This document shows positions 9,705 to 20,400 of a stretch of DNA of 64,000 nucleotides, one piece after another. Within the stretch, counting starts at the first letter, position 1; each line of letters opens with the position of its first letter. The stretch comes from Lampris incognitus (lineage: Eukaryota; Chordata; Actinopteri; Lampriformes; Lampridae). The DNA lies in contig NC_079211.1 of the NCBI RefSeq assembly GCF_029633865.1, forward strand, positions 79,287,359-79,351,358. Reading direction: 5' to 3'. Made by a program: the position numbers and the translations under genes. The notes below the pieces were generated by a model. The model did no database searches, was not told where the DNA came from, and worked only from the letters and a program-made list of their open reading frames with translations.

Positions 9705-10924
9705 CCACCGTGCCAGGCTATGTGATGGTGTTAATGTCGGTGTGTGTAACATAACCCCTGATAATGTATGAAGCTTGCATGATTAAACTGTGGTGCCTTC
9801 AGGTCAGTGTAATTGTTTTGGTACATATGTGTTTCACAACCTATTAAGTATGAGTGGTCTAGGGGCGTCCGGGTAACGTGGTGGTCTGTTCCATTGCCTA
9901 CCAACATGGGGATCGCCAGTTCGAATCCCCATGTTACCTCCGGCTTGGTCCGGCGTCCCTACAGACACAATTGACCGTGTCTGTGGGTGGGAAGCCCGAT
10001 GTGGGTATGTGTCCTGGTCGCTGCACTAGCGCCTCCTCTGGTCGGTCGGGGTGCCTGTTCGGGGGGGAGGGGGAACTGGGGGGAATAGCGTGATCCTCCC
10101 ACGCGCTACGTCCCCCTGGTGAAACTCCTCACTGTCAGGTGAAAAGAAGCGGCTGGTGACTCCACATGTATGGGAGGAGGCATGTGGTAGTCTGCAGCCC
10201 TCCCCGGATCAGCAGAGGGGGTGGAGCAGAGACCGGGACGGCTCGGAAGAGTGGGGTAATTGGCCGGATACAATTGGGGAGAAAAAGGGGGAAAATCCCC
10301 CAAAAAAAAAAGTATGAGTGGTCTTGGACAGACTAGGCCCACCTGATTTCCTCTGTGCCCACCCACACTGTGGTTTCTGCCCACGCCACAGCTTCAGAGG
10401 AGCTCTGACCAGTCGTCTGGCCATAACTGATTGGTCCTTGCCAGAGTCTCTCAGGTCTTTACTGCTGCCCATGTCTCCTGCATGCAACATGTTGACTAGG
10501 AGAACTGATGGGTCACCTACCATCTGTCTGCTCTACCCAGAGCTTGACACGTGTCCTGGTTTGCAGATGATCAACGTTATTGGGTCCGCCCATGAGTGGT
10601 CGTAATGTTTTGGCTCATCTGTGTATGTCAGCGTTTTGGAAAACACCGGTATAGTGTGGGCGGAAGACCGACATGGAGGGAAAACAGGATGCATTTGTGG
10701 AAGCAGCCTGATTCACCAGTGAAGCAGTGCTGCTGTCCAGAGCAGGATGGAGGGATGACCGATGAATGTTTTCTCTCCTCAGAGCTGGGGGGCGAAAGGC
10801 TGCCGGATGGAGGGAGGTCTCCATGCTGCGCTCTGAGTTCTCCAGTGGGATGGAGGGAGACCACAGCCAGAAGAAGAAGAGGAAGAAGAGGAATACAGCA
10901 GGAGGTCAGGTGGAGGAGGAGTAA
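8..10924 (+). CDS. ddx31: DDX31-like DEAD-box RNA helicase, 3' part (9 exons, 5' end outside window)
   Basis: Probable nucleolar ATP-dependent RNA helicase of ribosome biogenesis. The exons 8-172, 265-408, 4423-4482, 6694-6744, 6942-7081, 8828-8912, 9111-9222, 9353-9581 and 10783-10924 join with matching phases into 375 codons plus a stop. The product begins in the linker before helicase domain 2 ([20 protein letters not shown]). It then shows motif IV (IIVFISS), motif V split over exons 3-4 (LLCT / [10 protein letters not shown]), motif VI ([10 protein letters not shown]), the DDX31-type C-terminal domain ([35 protein letters not shown]) and a basic KKKRKKR tail that may be a nucleolar signal. 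These blocks are recalled as typical of the DDX31/Dbp7 family. The N-terminal half (motifs Q to III) lies to the left of the window. The gene is convergent with the barhl1-like gene. Identity is inferred from motif recall, not a search. Confidence 0.9.
265..408 (+). CDS. ddx31: ddx31 exon b (motif IV)
   Basis: It starts after the acceptor TTTTCCCAG and ends at the donor GTGAGA. It encodes [20 protein letters not shown] and [11 protein letters not shown]: helicase motif IV and the LHG segment used to bind RNA in domain 2. Confidence 0.88.
564..592. repeat. (GT)n microsatellite
   Basis: About 14 uninterrupted GT units in ddx31 intron 2. Confidence 0.95.
665..1008. mobile_element. Candidate MITE with GTGTT..CACCAAACGC ends
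   Basis: The left end (GTGTTCACACCAAACGCGAAG) and the reverse complement of the right end (GTGTTGCCACCAAACGCCAAG) match at all but three positions over about 21 bp. No coding content is visible between them. The superfamily cannot be fixed and no clear target-site duplication was found. Confidence 0.45.
1084..2104. mobile_element. piggyBac-type MITE (TTAA target)
   Basis: Both ends are flanked by TTAA (1080-1083 and 2105-2108). The ends are inverted repeats: left CGCTAGAACAACCAAG; right, reverse-complemented, CATTAGAAAGACCAGG. No transposase reading frame is present, so it is non-autonomous. The interior contains a diverged direct duplication (about 1530-1730 and 1890-2080) and a perfect palindrome GGCGGTCA-TTT-TGACCGCC at 2042-2060. 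Confidence 0.72.
2195..2757 (-). pseudogene. LINE reverse transcriptase fragment, distal part (L2/CR1-like)
   Basis: Reverse-strand translation gives [44 protein letters not shown] and [22 protein letters not shown] palm and thumb motifs with the catalytic Y-A-D-D. Frameshifts interrupt it. It continues at 4099 beyond the inserted TRIM-like element. Non-LTR retrotransposon of the L2/CR1 sort by motif style; the clade is not certain. Confidence 0.8.
2762..2916 (+). repeat. TRIM-like 5' LTR with tRNA-like core
   Basis: 155 bp. It starts TATAACGATCACAG (TG to TA at the first dinucleotide) and ends GAATTCGCTACA. It contains A-box-like TAGTCGCCTGG and a TTTGCGTCCTGG T-arm remnant. Confidence 0.65.
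2917..2934 (+). promoter_or_regulatory. Primer-binding site (tRNA-Leu CAA type)
   Basis: TTGGTGTCAGAAGTGGGA follows the LTR terminal CA directly. From memory, its complement is the 3' end of vertebrate tRNA-Leu(CAA) including CCA. Confidence 0.7.
2994..3142 (+). repeat. TRIM-like LTR unit 2
   Basis: It starts TGTAACGTACATAAGTAG and ends GAATTCGCTGCA, followed by a second primer-binding site TAGGTGTCAGAAGTGGGA (3143-3160). The start resembles the fragment at 56584. Confidence 0.65.
3181..3520 (+). pseudogene. 18S rRNA fragment (central domain), captured
   Basis: About 340 bp match the middle of eukaryotic 18S rRNA in sense orientation, from GGAATAGGACTCTGGTTC through GAGGTGAAATTCTTGGACC, GAAAGCATTTGCCAAGAATG, AACGATGGCGACTAGCGAT and ATGACCCGCCGGGCAGC to GCTGAAACTTAAAGGAAT. 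Several substitutions show it is not a functional rDNA unit. Recognised from the known 18S sequence. Confidence 0.93.
3537..3568 (-). pseudogene. Antisense copy of the 18S rRNA 5' terminus
   Basis: The + strand reads CAAGCATATGCTACTGGC then AGGATCAACCAGGT, the reverse complement of the first ~32 bases of 18S rRNA. It lies 16 bp after the sense 18S fragment and runs into LTR sequence (AGGTTCGCATCCTGG) through a shared AGGT. Confidence 0.9.
3624..3782 (+). repeat. TRIM-like LTR unit 3
   Basis: 159 bp starting TGTAACGATAACCG and ending AAGAAGGGGGCAA. It carries TAGTTGACTGG (A box) and GGTTCGTGCCCCGG (B box). Confidence 0.65.
3783..3939 (+). repeat. TRIM-like LTR unit 4 (best tRNA-like core)
   Basis: 157 bp. 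Its A box TAGTCGAGTGG fits TRGYNNANNGG at every position. An anticodon-like stem CCGC-TTGAGGT-GCGG and T-arm CCAGG-TTCGCGT-CCTGG follow with tRNA-like spacing. No acceptor stem is evident. Confidence 0.68.
3940..4094 (+). repeat. TRIM-like 3' LTR
   Basis: 155 bp, from TGTAACGATCACGG to GAATTTGCTACA, preceded by a polypurine tract and followed by the target duplication GTAT. Confidence 0.65.
4099..4230 (-). pseudogene. LINE reverse transcriptase fragment, proximal part
   Basis: The reverse strand encodes [20 protein letters not shown] and [12 protein letters not shown], the RT motif just upstream of the part found at 2757. The two halves were separated by the TRIM-like insertion. Confidence 0.75.
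4423..4482 (+). CDS. ddx31: ddx31 exon c (start of motif V)
   Basis: The acceptor TCTCTCCTGCAG precedes it and the donor GTGAAT follows. The 20 codons are [20 protein letters not shown], which continues directly from exon b after a 4-kb transposon-filled intron. Confidence 0.9.
4921..5330 (-). pseudogene. hAT transposase fragment (ZMYM1-like)
   Basis: The reverse strand reads [40 protein letters not shown] and GHDE, then after a frameshift [20 protein letters not shown] and [20 protein letters not shown]. This resembles the N-terminal half of hAT-derived ZMYM1/TTF-type transposases. No full reading frame remains. Confidence 0.7.
5398..5780 (+). mobile_element. tRNA-derived SINE inside the hAT element
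   Basis: Flanked by 14-bp direct repeats AAATCACTCAGCCC (5384-5397 and 5781-5794). The head carries B-box GGTTCGCGCCCC; the tail is A-rich (GGGAGAAAAAGGGAC, ATTTTTTTAAAA). It inserted after the hAT element. Confidence 0.8.
6694..6744 (+). CDS. ddx31: ddx31 exon d (motif V)
   Basis: A micro-exon of 17 codons, [17 protein letters not shown], between the acceptor TGTGTGTCAG and the donor [14 protein letters not shown] is helicase motif V. It is too short to stand out as an independent reading frame. Confidence 0.92.
6857..6934. repeat. (GT)n microsatellite abutting a ddx31 splice acceptor
   Basis: About 39 GT units. The tract runs to within about 7 bp of the acceptor AG of the exon starting at 6942, replacing a normal polypyrimidine tract. 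Confidence 0.95.
6942..7081 (+). CDS. ddx31: ddx31 exon e (motif VI)
   Basis: It begins directly after a (GT)n tract whose end, GTGTGAGACAG, forms the acceptor, and ends at AG|GTCAGC with two bases left over. It encodes [20 protein letters not shown] (motif VI, arginine finger) and [20 protein letters not shown]. Confidence 0.92.
7175..8592 (+). pseudogene. LINE (L2/CR1-like) 3' portion, broken RT
   Basis: In three frames: [71 protein letters not shown] and [20 protein letters not shown]. It ends with the typical tail: GCTATATGAATAAAG then TTATTACTATTATTA. Several frameshifts; inactive. It lies between ddx31 exons e and f. Confidence 0.85.
8593..8827. other. Intronic sequence, nothing recognised
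   Basis: Between the LINE tail and ddx31 exon f. No repeat ends, reading frames or sites recognised. Confidence 0.5.
8828..8912 (+). CDS. ddx31: ddx31 exon f
   Basis: The acceptor TGTTACAG and donor GTGAGC frame [20 protein letters not shown] and GRGKYHSK. The first base completes the serine codon started in exon e. It corresponds to the SEIKMEDIL segment recalled from mammalian DDX31. Confidence 0.87.
9111..9222 (+). CDS. ddx31: ddx31 exon g
   Basis: The acceptor CTCTCTCCAG and donor GTCTGT frame [20 protein letters not shown] and [28 protein letters not shown] is a strongly conserved C-terminal-domain block of this helicase family. Confidence 0.9.
9353..9581 (+). CDS. ddx31: ddx31 exon h
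   Basis: The acceptor TCTTCATCAG and donor GTGAGG frame [20 protein letters not shown] and [20 protein letters not shown], followed by a low-complexity basic stretch. The motifs [12 protein letters not shown] and AKSFGLRD are family hallmarks. Confidence 0.9.
9652..9703. repeat. (GT)n microsatellite
   Basis: About 25 GT units in the last ddx31 intron. Confidence 0.93.
9861..10309 (+). mobile_element. tRNA-derived SINE, full length
   Basis: Flanked by perfect 15-bp direct repeats AAGTATGAGTGGTCT (9846-9860 and 10310-10324). The head AGGGGCGTCCGGGTAACGTGG with B box CAGTTCGAATCCCC is tRNA-like. The body carries blocks shared with other copies in this window (CTGTCAGGTGAAAAGAAGCG, ATGGGAGGAGGCATGTGGTA); the tail is GGGGAGAAAAAGGGGG and poly-A. 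Confidence 0.9.
10783..10924 (+). CDS. ddx31: ddx31 terminal exon
   Basis: The acceptor TTTCTCTCCTCAG is followed by 47 codons ending in TAA at 10922-10924. It contains [20 protein letters not shown] and an acidic end. RSEFSSGME corresponds to the RSEYSSGME recalled near the DDX31 C-terminus. A polyadenylation signal candidate AATAAA lies at 11338. Confidence 0.82.
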
Positions 10925-11458
10925 AACACCAACAGCCACAAGAAGACAGAGAGAGAGAGGTGAATGATGGGTAGACAGCAGGTCTCAGGTGGGTCCAGAG
11001 ACCCCCGGCTGGCCCTTAGAGATGACCTCGGGGTCCTGAGTGAAGTAGAAACCATCGAGATGTTGCTGTTCCCCACTGGGGAGCAGTGTGGTGGAGGACA
11101 CCCTGATGTGTGAAGTATACTGAGAAGCTTCACGACCTCTTATGGATTTTAAATGGAAGCATCATCAGCAGCAGGGGCAGGAACATTCTAAGTGTGGTGG
11201 TCTGTAGTGATGTTTGGTCCCATAGGCCCAGTACCGGTCCATGTGAACTGACGTTTTTCATGGTCACATGGACCCACCATTCACTGAATCTGTTAAAATG
11301 TGCCATAAAACACACACGTCTTTTACCACAAGTGGAAAATAAAGTTTGTAAAGTTCGTCTGGTTGTGTTCCTGGCAGACGCTGATAGAAGGACAGCAGGA
11401 GGGATTTCACAACATCTCATGACCTTTATTACTCTGATGGTTATACAGCAATGTGAAG
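10925..11458 (+). other. ddx31 3' UTR / flank
   Basis: Unique sequence between the ddx31 stop and the minisatellite, with an AATAAA at 11338. Nothing else recognised. Confidence 0.5.
11338..11343 (+). promoter_or_regulatory. Candidate polyadenylation signal of ddx31
   Basis: AATAAA lies 414 bp after the ddx31 stop codon and about 120 bp before the minisatellite begins. It is the first canonical signal downstream of the stop. Confidence 0.45.
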
Positions 11459-14400
11459 GTACTGGTGTCGCTGTGCTGTGGTATGCAAGGAGGTGGTGTA
11501 GTACATATGAGTAGTACTGGTGTAGCTGTGCTGTGGTATGCAGAGAGGTGGTGTAGTAGATATGAGTAGTACTGGTGTAGCTGTGCTGTGGTATGCAGGG
11601 AGGTGGTGTAGTAGATATGAGTAGTACTGGCGTCGCTGTGCTGTGGTATGCAGAGAGGTGGTGTAGTAGATATGCGTAGTGCTGGTGTAGCTGTGCTGTG
11701 GTATGTGGGGAGGTGGTATAGTAGATATGAGTAGTGCTGGTGTAGCTGTGCTGTGGTATGCAGGGAGGTGGTGTAGTAGATATGAGTAGTGCTGGTGTAG
11801 CTGTGCTGTGGTATGCAGGGAGGTGGTGTAGTACAGATATGAGTAGTACTGGCGTAGCTGTGCTGTGGTATGCAGGGAGGTGGTGTAGTATAGATATGAG
11901 TAGTACTGGTGTAGCTGTGCTGTGGTATGCAGGGACGTGGTGTAGTATAGATATGAGTAGTGCTGGCGTAGCTGTGCTGTGGTATGCAGGGAGGTGGTGT
12001 AGTATAGATATGAGTAGTACTGGTGTAGCTGTGCTGTGGTATGCAGAGAGGTGGTGTAGTAGATATGAGTAGTACTGGTGTAGCTGTGCTGTGGTATGCA
12101 GGGAGGTGGTGTAGTAGATATGAGTAGTACTGGCGTCGCTGTGCTGTGGTATGCAGAGAGGTGGTGTAGTAGATATGCGTAGTGCTGGTGTAGCTGTGCT
12201 GTGGTATGTGGGGAGGTGGTATAGTAGATATGAGTAGTGCTGGTGTAGCTGTGCTGTGGTATGCAGGGAGGTGGTGTAGTAGATATGAGTAGTGCTGGTG
12301 TAGCTGTGCTGTGGTATGCAGGGAGGTGGTGTAGTATAGATATGAGTAGTACTGGTGTAACTGTGCTGTGGTATGCAGGGAGGTGGTGTAGTATAGATAT
12401 GAGTAGTTCTGGCGTAGCTGTGCTGTGGTATGCAGGGAGGTGGTGTAGTATAGATATGAGTAGTACTGGTGTAGCTGTGCTGAGGTATGCAGGGAGGTGG
12501 TGTAGTATAGATATGAGTAGTACTGGTGTAGCTGTGCTGTGGTATGCAGGGAGGTGGTGTAGTATAGATATTAGTAGTACTGGTGTAGCTGTGCTGTGGT
12601 ATGCAGAGAGGTGGTGTAGTAGATATGAGTTGTACTGGTGTAGCTGTGCTGTGGTATGCCGGGAGGTGGTGTAGTAGATATGAGTAGTACTGGCGTCGCT
12701 GTGCTGTGGTATGCAGAGAAGTGGTGTAGTAGATATGCGTAGTGCTGGTGTAGCTGCTGTGGTATGCAGGGAGGTGGTGTAGTAGATATGAGTAGTACTG
12801 GTGTAGCTGTGCTGTGGTATGCAGGGAGGTGGTGTAGTAGATATGAGTAGTACTGGTGTAGCTGTGCTGTGGTATGCAGGGAGGTGGTGTAGTAGATATG
12901 AGTAGTACTGGTGTAGCTGTGCTGTGGTATGCAGGGAGGTGGTGAAGTAGATATGAGTAGTGCTGGTGTAGCTGCGCTGTGGTATGCAGGGAGGTGGTGT
13001 AGTATAGATATGAGTAGTACTGGTGTAGCTGTGCTGTGGTATGCAGGGAGGTGGTGTAGTATAGATATGAGTAGTACTGGTGTAGCTGTGCTGTGGTATG
13101 CAGGGAGGTGGTGTAGTACAGATATGAGTAGTACTGGTGTAGCTGTGCTGTGGTATGCAGGGAGGTGGTGTAGTATAGATATGAGTAGTACTGGTGTAGC
13201 TGTGCTGTCGTATGCAGGGAGGTGGTGTAGTATAGATATGAGTAGTACTGGTGTAGCTGTGCTGTGGTATGCAGGTAGGTGGTGTAGTATAGATATGAGA
13301 AGTACTGGTGTAGCTGTGCTGTGGTATGCAGGGAGGTGGTGTAGTACAGATATGAGTAGTACTGGTGTAGCTGTGCTGTGGTATGCAGGGAGGTGGTGTA
13401 GTATAGATATGAGTAGTACTGGTGTAGCTGTGCTGTGGTTTGCAGGGAGGTGGTGTAGTATAGATATGAGTAGTGCTGGCGTAGCTGTGCTGTGGTATGC
13501 AGGGAGGTGGTGTAGTATAGATATGAGTAGTACTGGTGTAGCTGTGCTGTGGTATGCAGGGAGGTGGTGTAGTATAGATATGAGTAGTACTGGTGTAGCT
13601 GTGCTGTGGTATGCAGGGAGGTGGTGTAGTATAGATATGAGTAGTACTGGTGTAGCTGTGCTGTGGTATGCATAGAGATGGTGTAGTATGGATATGCGTA
13701 GTACTCGCGTAGCTGTGCTGTGGTATGCAGGGAGGTGGTGTAGTAGATATGAGTAATACTGGTGTAGCTGTGCTGTGGTATGCAGGGAGGTGGTGTAGTA
13801 TAGATATGCGTAGTGCTGGTGTAGCTGCTGTGGTATGCAGGGAGGTGGTGTAGTAGATATGAGTAGTACTGGTGTAGCTGTGCTGTGGTATGCAGGGAGG
13901 TGGTGTAGTAGATATGAGTAGTACTGGTGTAGCTGTGCTGTGGTATGCAGGGAGGTGGTGTAGTAGATATGAGTAGTACTGGTGTAGCTGTGCTGTGGTA
14001 TGCAGGGAGGTGGTGTAGTAGATATGAGTAGTACTGGTGTAGCTGCGCTGTGGTATGCAGGGAGGTGGTGTAGTATAGATATGAGTAGTACTGGTGTAGC
14101 TGTGCTGTGGTATGCAGGGAGGTGGTGTAGTATAGATATGAGTAGTACTGGTGTAGCTGTGCTGTGGTATGCAGGGAGGTGGTGTAGTACTGGTGTAGCT
14201 GTGCTGTGGTATGCAGGGAGGTGGTGTAGTATAGATATGAGTAGTACTGGTGTAGCTGTGCTGTGGTATGCAGGGAGGTGGTGTAGTATAGATATGATTA
14301 GTACTGGTGTAGCTGTGCTGTGGTATGCAGGGAGGTGGTGTAGTATAGATATGAGTAGTACTGGTGTACCTGTGCTGTGGTATGCAGGGAGGTGGTGTAG

Positions 14401-17400
14401 TACAGATATGAGTAGTACTGGTGTAGCTGTGCTGTGGTATGCAGGGAGGTGGTGTAATATAGATATGAGTAGTACTGGTGTAGCTGTGCTGTGGTTTGCA
14501 GGGAGGTGGTGTAGTATAGATATGCGTAGTGCTGGCATAGCTGTGCTGTGGTATGCAGGGAGGTGGTGTAGTAGATATGAGTAGTGCTGGTGTAGCTGTG
14601 CTGTGGTATGCAGGGAGGTGGTGTAGTATAGATATGAGTAGTTCTGGCGTAGCTGTGCTGTGGTATGCAGGGGGGTGGTGTAGTATAGATATGCATAGTA
14701 CTGGCGTAGCTGTGCTGTGGTATGCAGGGAGGTGGTGTAGTATAGATATGAGTAGTACTGGTGTAGCTGTGCTGTGGTATGCAGGGAGGTGGTGTAGTAT
14801 AGATATGAGTAGTACTGGTGTAGCTGTGCTGTGGTATGCAGGGAGGTGGTGTAGTAGATATGAGTAGTACTGGTGTAGCTGTGCTGTGGTATGCAGGGAG
14901 GTGGTGTAGTAGATATGAGTAGTACTGGTGTAGCTGCGCTGTGGTATGCAGGGAGGTGGTGTAGTATAGATATGCGTAGTACTGGCATAGCTGTGCTGTG
15001 GTATGCAGGGAGGTGGTGTAGTAGATATGAGTAGTACTGGCGTAGCTGTGCTGTGGTTTGCAGGGAGGTGGTGTTGTATAGATATGCGTAGTACTGGCGT
15101 AGCTGTGCTGTGGTATGCATGGAGGTGGTGTAGTAGATATGAGTAGTACTTATGTAGCTGTGCTGTGGTATGCAGGGAGGTGGTGTAGTATAGATATGAG
15201 TAGTACTGGTGTAGCTGTGCTGTGGTATGCAGGGAGGTGGTGTAGTACAGATATGAGTAGTACTGGTGTACCTGTGCTGTGGTATGCAGGGAGGTGGTGT
15301 AGTATAGATATGAGTAGTCCTGGTGTAGCTGTGCTGTGGTATGCAGGGAGGTGGTGTAGTAGATATGAGTAGTACTGGCGTAGCTGTGCTGTGGTTTGCA
15401 GGGAGGTGGTGTAGTATAGATATGCGTAGTACTGGCGTAGCTGTGCTGTGGTATGCAGGGAGGTGGTGTAGTAGATATGAGTAGTACTGGTGTAGCTGTT
15501 CTGTGGTATGCAGGGAGGTGGTGTAGTAGATATGAGTAGTGCTCGTGTAGCTGTGCTGTGGTATGCAGGGAGGTGGTGTAGTAGATATGCGTAGTTCTGT
15601 TGTAGCTGTGCTGTGGTATGCAGGGAGGTGGTGTAGTAGATATGAGTAGTACTGGTGTGGCTGTGCTGTGGTATGCAGGGAGGTGGTGTAGTAGATATGA
15701 GTAGTACTGGTGTAGCTGTGCTGTGGTATGCAGAGAGGTGGTGTTGTAGATATGAGTAGTGCTGGTGTAGCTGTGCTGTGGTATGCAGGGAGGTGGTGTA
15801 GTAGATATGAGTAGTACTTATGTAGCTGTGCTGTGGTATGCAGGGAGGTGGTGTAGTATAGATATGAGTAGTACTGGTGTAGCTGTGCTGTGGTATGCAG
15901 GGAGGTGGTGTAGTACAGATATGAGTAGTACTGGTGTACCTGTGCTGTGGTATGCAGGGAGGTGGTGTAGTATAGATATGAGTAGTCCTGGTGTAGCTGT
16001 GCTGTGGTATGCAGGGAGGTGGTGTAGTAGATATGAGTAGTACTGGCGTAGCTGTGCTGTGGTTTGCAGGGAGGTGGTGTAGTATAGATATGCGTAGTAC
16101 TGGCGTAGCTGTGCTGTGGTATGCAGGGAGGTGGTGTAGTAGATATGAGTAGTACTGGTGTAGCTGTTCTGTGGTATGCAGGGAGGTGGTGTAGTAGATA
16201 TGAGTAGTGCTCGTGTAGCTGTGCTTTGGTATGCAGGGAGGTGGTGTAGTAGATATGCGTAGTTCTGTTGTAGCTGTGCTGTGGTATGCAGGGAGGTGGT
16301 GTAGTAGATATGAGTAGTACTGGTGTGGCTGTGCTGTGGTATGCAGGGAGGTGGTGTAGTAGATATGAGTAGTACTGGTGTAGCTGTGCTGTGGTATGCA
16401 GAGAGGTGGTGTTGTAGATATGAGTAGTGCTGGTGTAGCTGTGCTGTGGTATGCAGGGAGGTGGTGTAGTAGATATGAGTAGTACTGGCGTAGCTGTGCT
16501 GTGGTATGCAGGGAGGTGGTGTAGTAGATATGAGTAGTGCTGGTGTAGCTGTGCTGTGGTATGCAGGGAGGTGGTGTAGTATAGATATGAGTAGTACTGG
16601 TGTAGCTGTGCTGTGGTATGCAGGGAGGTGGTGTAGTATAGATATGAGTAGTACTGGTGTAGCTGTGCTGTGGTATGCAGGGAGGTGGTGTAGTAGATAT
16701 GCGTAGTGCTGTTGTAGCTGTGCTGTGGTATGCAGGGAGGTGGTGTAGTATAGATATGCGTAGTGCTGGCGTAGCTGTGCTGTGGTATGCAGGGAGGTGG
16801 TGTAGTAGATATGCGTAGTACTGGCGTAGCTGTGCTGTGGTATGCAGGGAGGTGGTGTAGTAGATATGAGTAGTACTGGTGTAGCTGTGCTGTGGTATGC
16901 AGGGAGGTCGTGTAGTATAGATATGCGTAGTGCTGGTGTAGCTGTGCTGTGGTATGCAGGGAGGTGGTGTAGTAGATATGAGTAGTACTGGTGTAGCTGT
17001 GCTGTGGTATGCAGGGAGGTGGTGTAGTAGATATGAGTAGTACTGGTGTAGCTGTGCTGTGGTATGCAGAGAGGTGGTGTAGTAGATATGAGTAGTGCTG
17101 GTGTAGCTGTGCTGTGGTATGCAGGGAGGTGGTGTAGTAGATATGAGTAGTACTGGCGTAGCTGTGCTGTGGTATGCAGGGAGGTGGTGTAGTAGATATG
17201 AGTTGTTCTGGTGTAGTTGTGTTGTGGTATGCAGGGAGGTGGTGTAGTATAGACATGAGTAGTACTGGTGTAGCTGTGCTGTGGTATGCAGGGAGGTGGT
17301 GTAGCATAGATATGAGTAGTACTGGTGTAGCTGTGCTGTGGTATGCAGGGAGGTGGTGTAGTATAGATATGAGTAGTACTGGTGTAGCTGTGCTGTGGTT

Positions 17401-20400
17401 TGCAGGGAGGTGGTTTTGTAGATATGAGTAGTGCTGGCGTAGCTGTGCTATGGTATGCAGGGAGGTGGTGTAGATATGAGTAGTGCTGGTATAGCTTTGC
17501 TGTGGTATGAAGAGAGGTGGTGTAGTAGATATGAGTAGTGCTGGTGTAGCTGTGCTGTGGTATGCAGGGAGGTGGTATAGTAGATATGAGTAGTACTGGT
17601 GTAGCTGTGCTGTGGTATGCAGGGAGGTGGTGTAGTATAGATATGCGTAGTACTGGTGTAGCTGTGCTGTGGTATGCAGGGAGGTGGTGTAGTATAGATA
17701 TGAGTAGTACTGGTGTAGCTGTCCTGTGGTATGCAGGGAGGTGGTGTAGTAGATATGAGTAGTACTGGTGTAGCTGTGCTGTGGTATGCAGGGAGGTGGT
17801 GTAGTATAGATATGCGTAGTACTGGCATAGCTGTGCTGTGGTATGCAGGGAGGTGGTGTAGTAGATATGAGTAGTACTGGCGTAGCTGTGCTGTGGTTTG
17901 CAGGGAGGTGGTGTTGTATAGATATGCGTAGTACTGGCGTAGCTGTGCTGTGGTATGCATGGAGGTGGTGTAGTAGATATGAGTAGTACTTATGTAGCTG
18001 TGCTGTGGTATGCAGGGAGGTGGTGTAGTATAGATATGAGTAGTACTGGTGTAGCTGTGCTGTGGTATGCAGGGAGGTGGTGTAGTACAGATATGAGTAG
18101 TACTGGTGTACCTGTGCTGTGGTATGCAGGGAGGTGGTGTAGTATAGATATGAGTAGTCCTGGTGTAGCTGTGCTGTGGTATGCAGGGAGGTGGTGTAGT
18201 AGATATGAGTAGTACTGGCGTAGCTGTGCTGTGGTTTGCAGGGAGGTGGTGTAGTATAGATATGCGTAGTACTGGCGTAGCTGTGCTGTGGTATGCAGGG
18301 AGGTGGTGTAGTAGATATGAGTAGTACTGGTGTAGCTGTTCTGTGGTATGCAGGGAGGTGGTGTAGTAGATATGAGTAGTGCTCGTGTAGCTGTGCTTTG
18401 GTATGCAGGGAGGTGGTGTAGTAGATATGCGTAGTTCTGTTGTAGCTGTGCTGTGGTATGCAGGGAGGTGGTGTAGTAGATATGAGTAGTACTGGTGTGG
18501 CTGTGCTGTGGTATGCAGGGAGGTGGTGTAGTAGATATGAGTAGTACTGGTGTAGCTGTGTTGTGGTATGCAGAGAGGTGGTGTTGTAGATATGAGTAGT
18601 GCTGGTGTAGCTGTGCTGTGGTATGCAGGGAGGTGGTGTAGTAGATATGAGTAGTACTGGCGTAGCTGTGCTGTGGTATGCAGGGAGGTGGTGTAGTAGA
18701 TATGAGTAGTGCTGGTGTAGCTGTGCTGTGGTATGCAGGGAGGTGGTGTAGTATAGATATGAGTAGTACTGGTGTAGCTGTGCTGTGGTATGCAGGGAGG
18801 TGGTGTAGCATAGATATGAGTAGTACTGGTGTAGCTGTGCTGTGGTATGCAGGGAGGTGGTGTAGTATAGATATGAGTAGTACTGGTGTAGCTGTGCTGT
18901 GGTTTGCAGGGAGGTGGTGTAGTATAGATATGAGTAGTCCTGGTGTAGCTGTGCTGTGGTATGCAGGGAGGTGGTGTAGTAGATATGAGTAGTACTGGCG
19001 TAGCTGTGCTGTGGTTTGCAGGGAGGTGGTGTAGTATAGATATGCGTAGTACTGGCGTAGCTGTGCTGTGGTATGCAGGGAGGTGGTGTAGTAGATATGA
19101 GTAGTACTGGTGTAGCTGTTCTGTGGTATGCAGGGAGGTGGTGTAGTAGATATGAGTAGTGCTCGTGTAGCTGTGCTTTGGTATGCAGGGAGGTGGTGTA
19201 GTAGATATGCGTAGTTCTGTTGTAGCTGTGCTGTGGTATGCAGGGAGGTGGTGTAGTAGATATGAGTAGTACTGTTGTGGCTGTGCTGTGGTATGCAGGG
19301 AGGTGGTGTAGTAGATATGAGTAGTACTGGTGTAGCTGTGCTGTGGTATGCAGAGAGGTGGTGTTGTAGATATGAGTAGTGCTGGTGTAGCTGTGCTGTG
19401 GTATGCAGGGAGGTGGTGTAGTAGATATGAGTAGTACTGGCGTAGCTGTGCTGTGGTATGCAGGGAGGTGGTGTAGTAGATATGAGTAGTGCTGGTGTAG
19501 CTGTGCTGTGGTATGCAGGGAGGTGGTGTAGTATAGATATGAGTAGTACTGGTGTAGCTGTGCTGTGGTATGCAGGGAGGTGGTGTAGCATAGATATGAG
19601 TAGTACTGGTGTAGCTGTGCTGTGGTATGCAGGGAGGTGGTGTAGTATAGATATGAGTAGTACTGGCGTAGCTGTGCTGTGGTATGCAGGGAGGTGGTAT
19701 AGTAGATATGAGTAGTACTGGTGTAGCTGTGCTGTGGTATGCAGGGAGGTGGTATAGTAGATATGAGTAGTACTGGTGTAGCTGTGCTGTGGTATGCAGG
19801 GAGGTGGTGTAGATATGAGTAGTACTGGTGTAGCTGTGCTGTGGTATGCAGGGAGGTGGTGTAGTATATATATGAGTAGTACTGGTGTAGCTCTGCTGTG
19901 GTATGCAGGGACGTGGTGTAGTAGATATGAGTAGTACTGGCGTAGCTGTGCTGTGGTATGCAGGGAGGTGGTGTAGATATGAGTAGTACTGGTGTAGCTG
20001 TGCTGTCGTATGCAGGGAGGTGGTGTAGTAGATATGAGTAGTACTGGTGTAGCTGTGCTGTGGTATGCAGGGACGTGGTGTAGTAGATATGAGTAGTACT
20101 GGCGTAGCTGTGCTGTGGTATGCAGGGAGGTGGTGTAGATATGAGTAGTACTGGTGTAGCTGTGCTGTGGTATGCAGGGACGTGGTGTAGTAGATATGAG
20201 TAGTACTGGCGTAGCTGTGCTGTGGTATGCAGGGAGGTGGTGTAGTAGATATGAGTAGTACTGGTGTAGCTGTGCTGTGGTATGCAGGGAGGTGGTGTAG
20301 TATAGATATGCGTAGTACTGGCATAGCTGTGCTGTGGTATGCAGGGAGGTGGTGTAGTAGATATGAGTAGTACTGGCGTAGCTGTGCTGTGGTTTGCAGG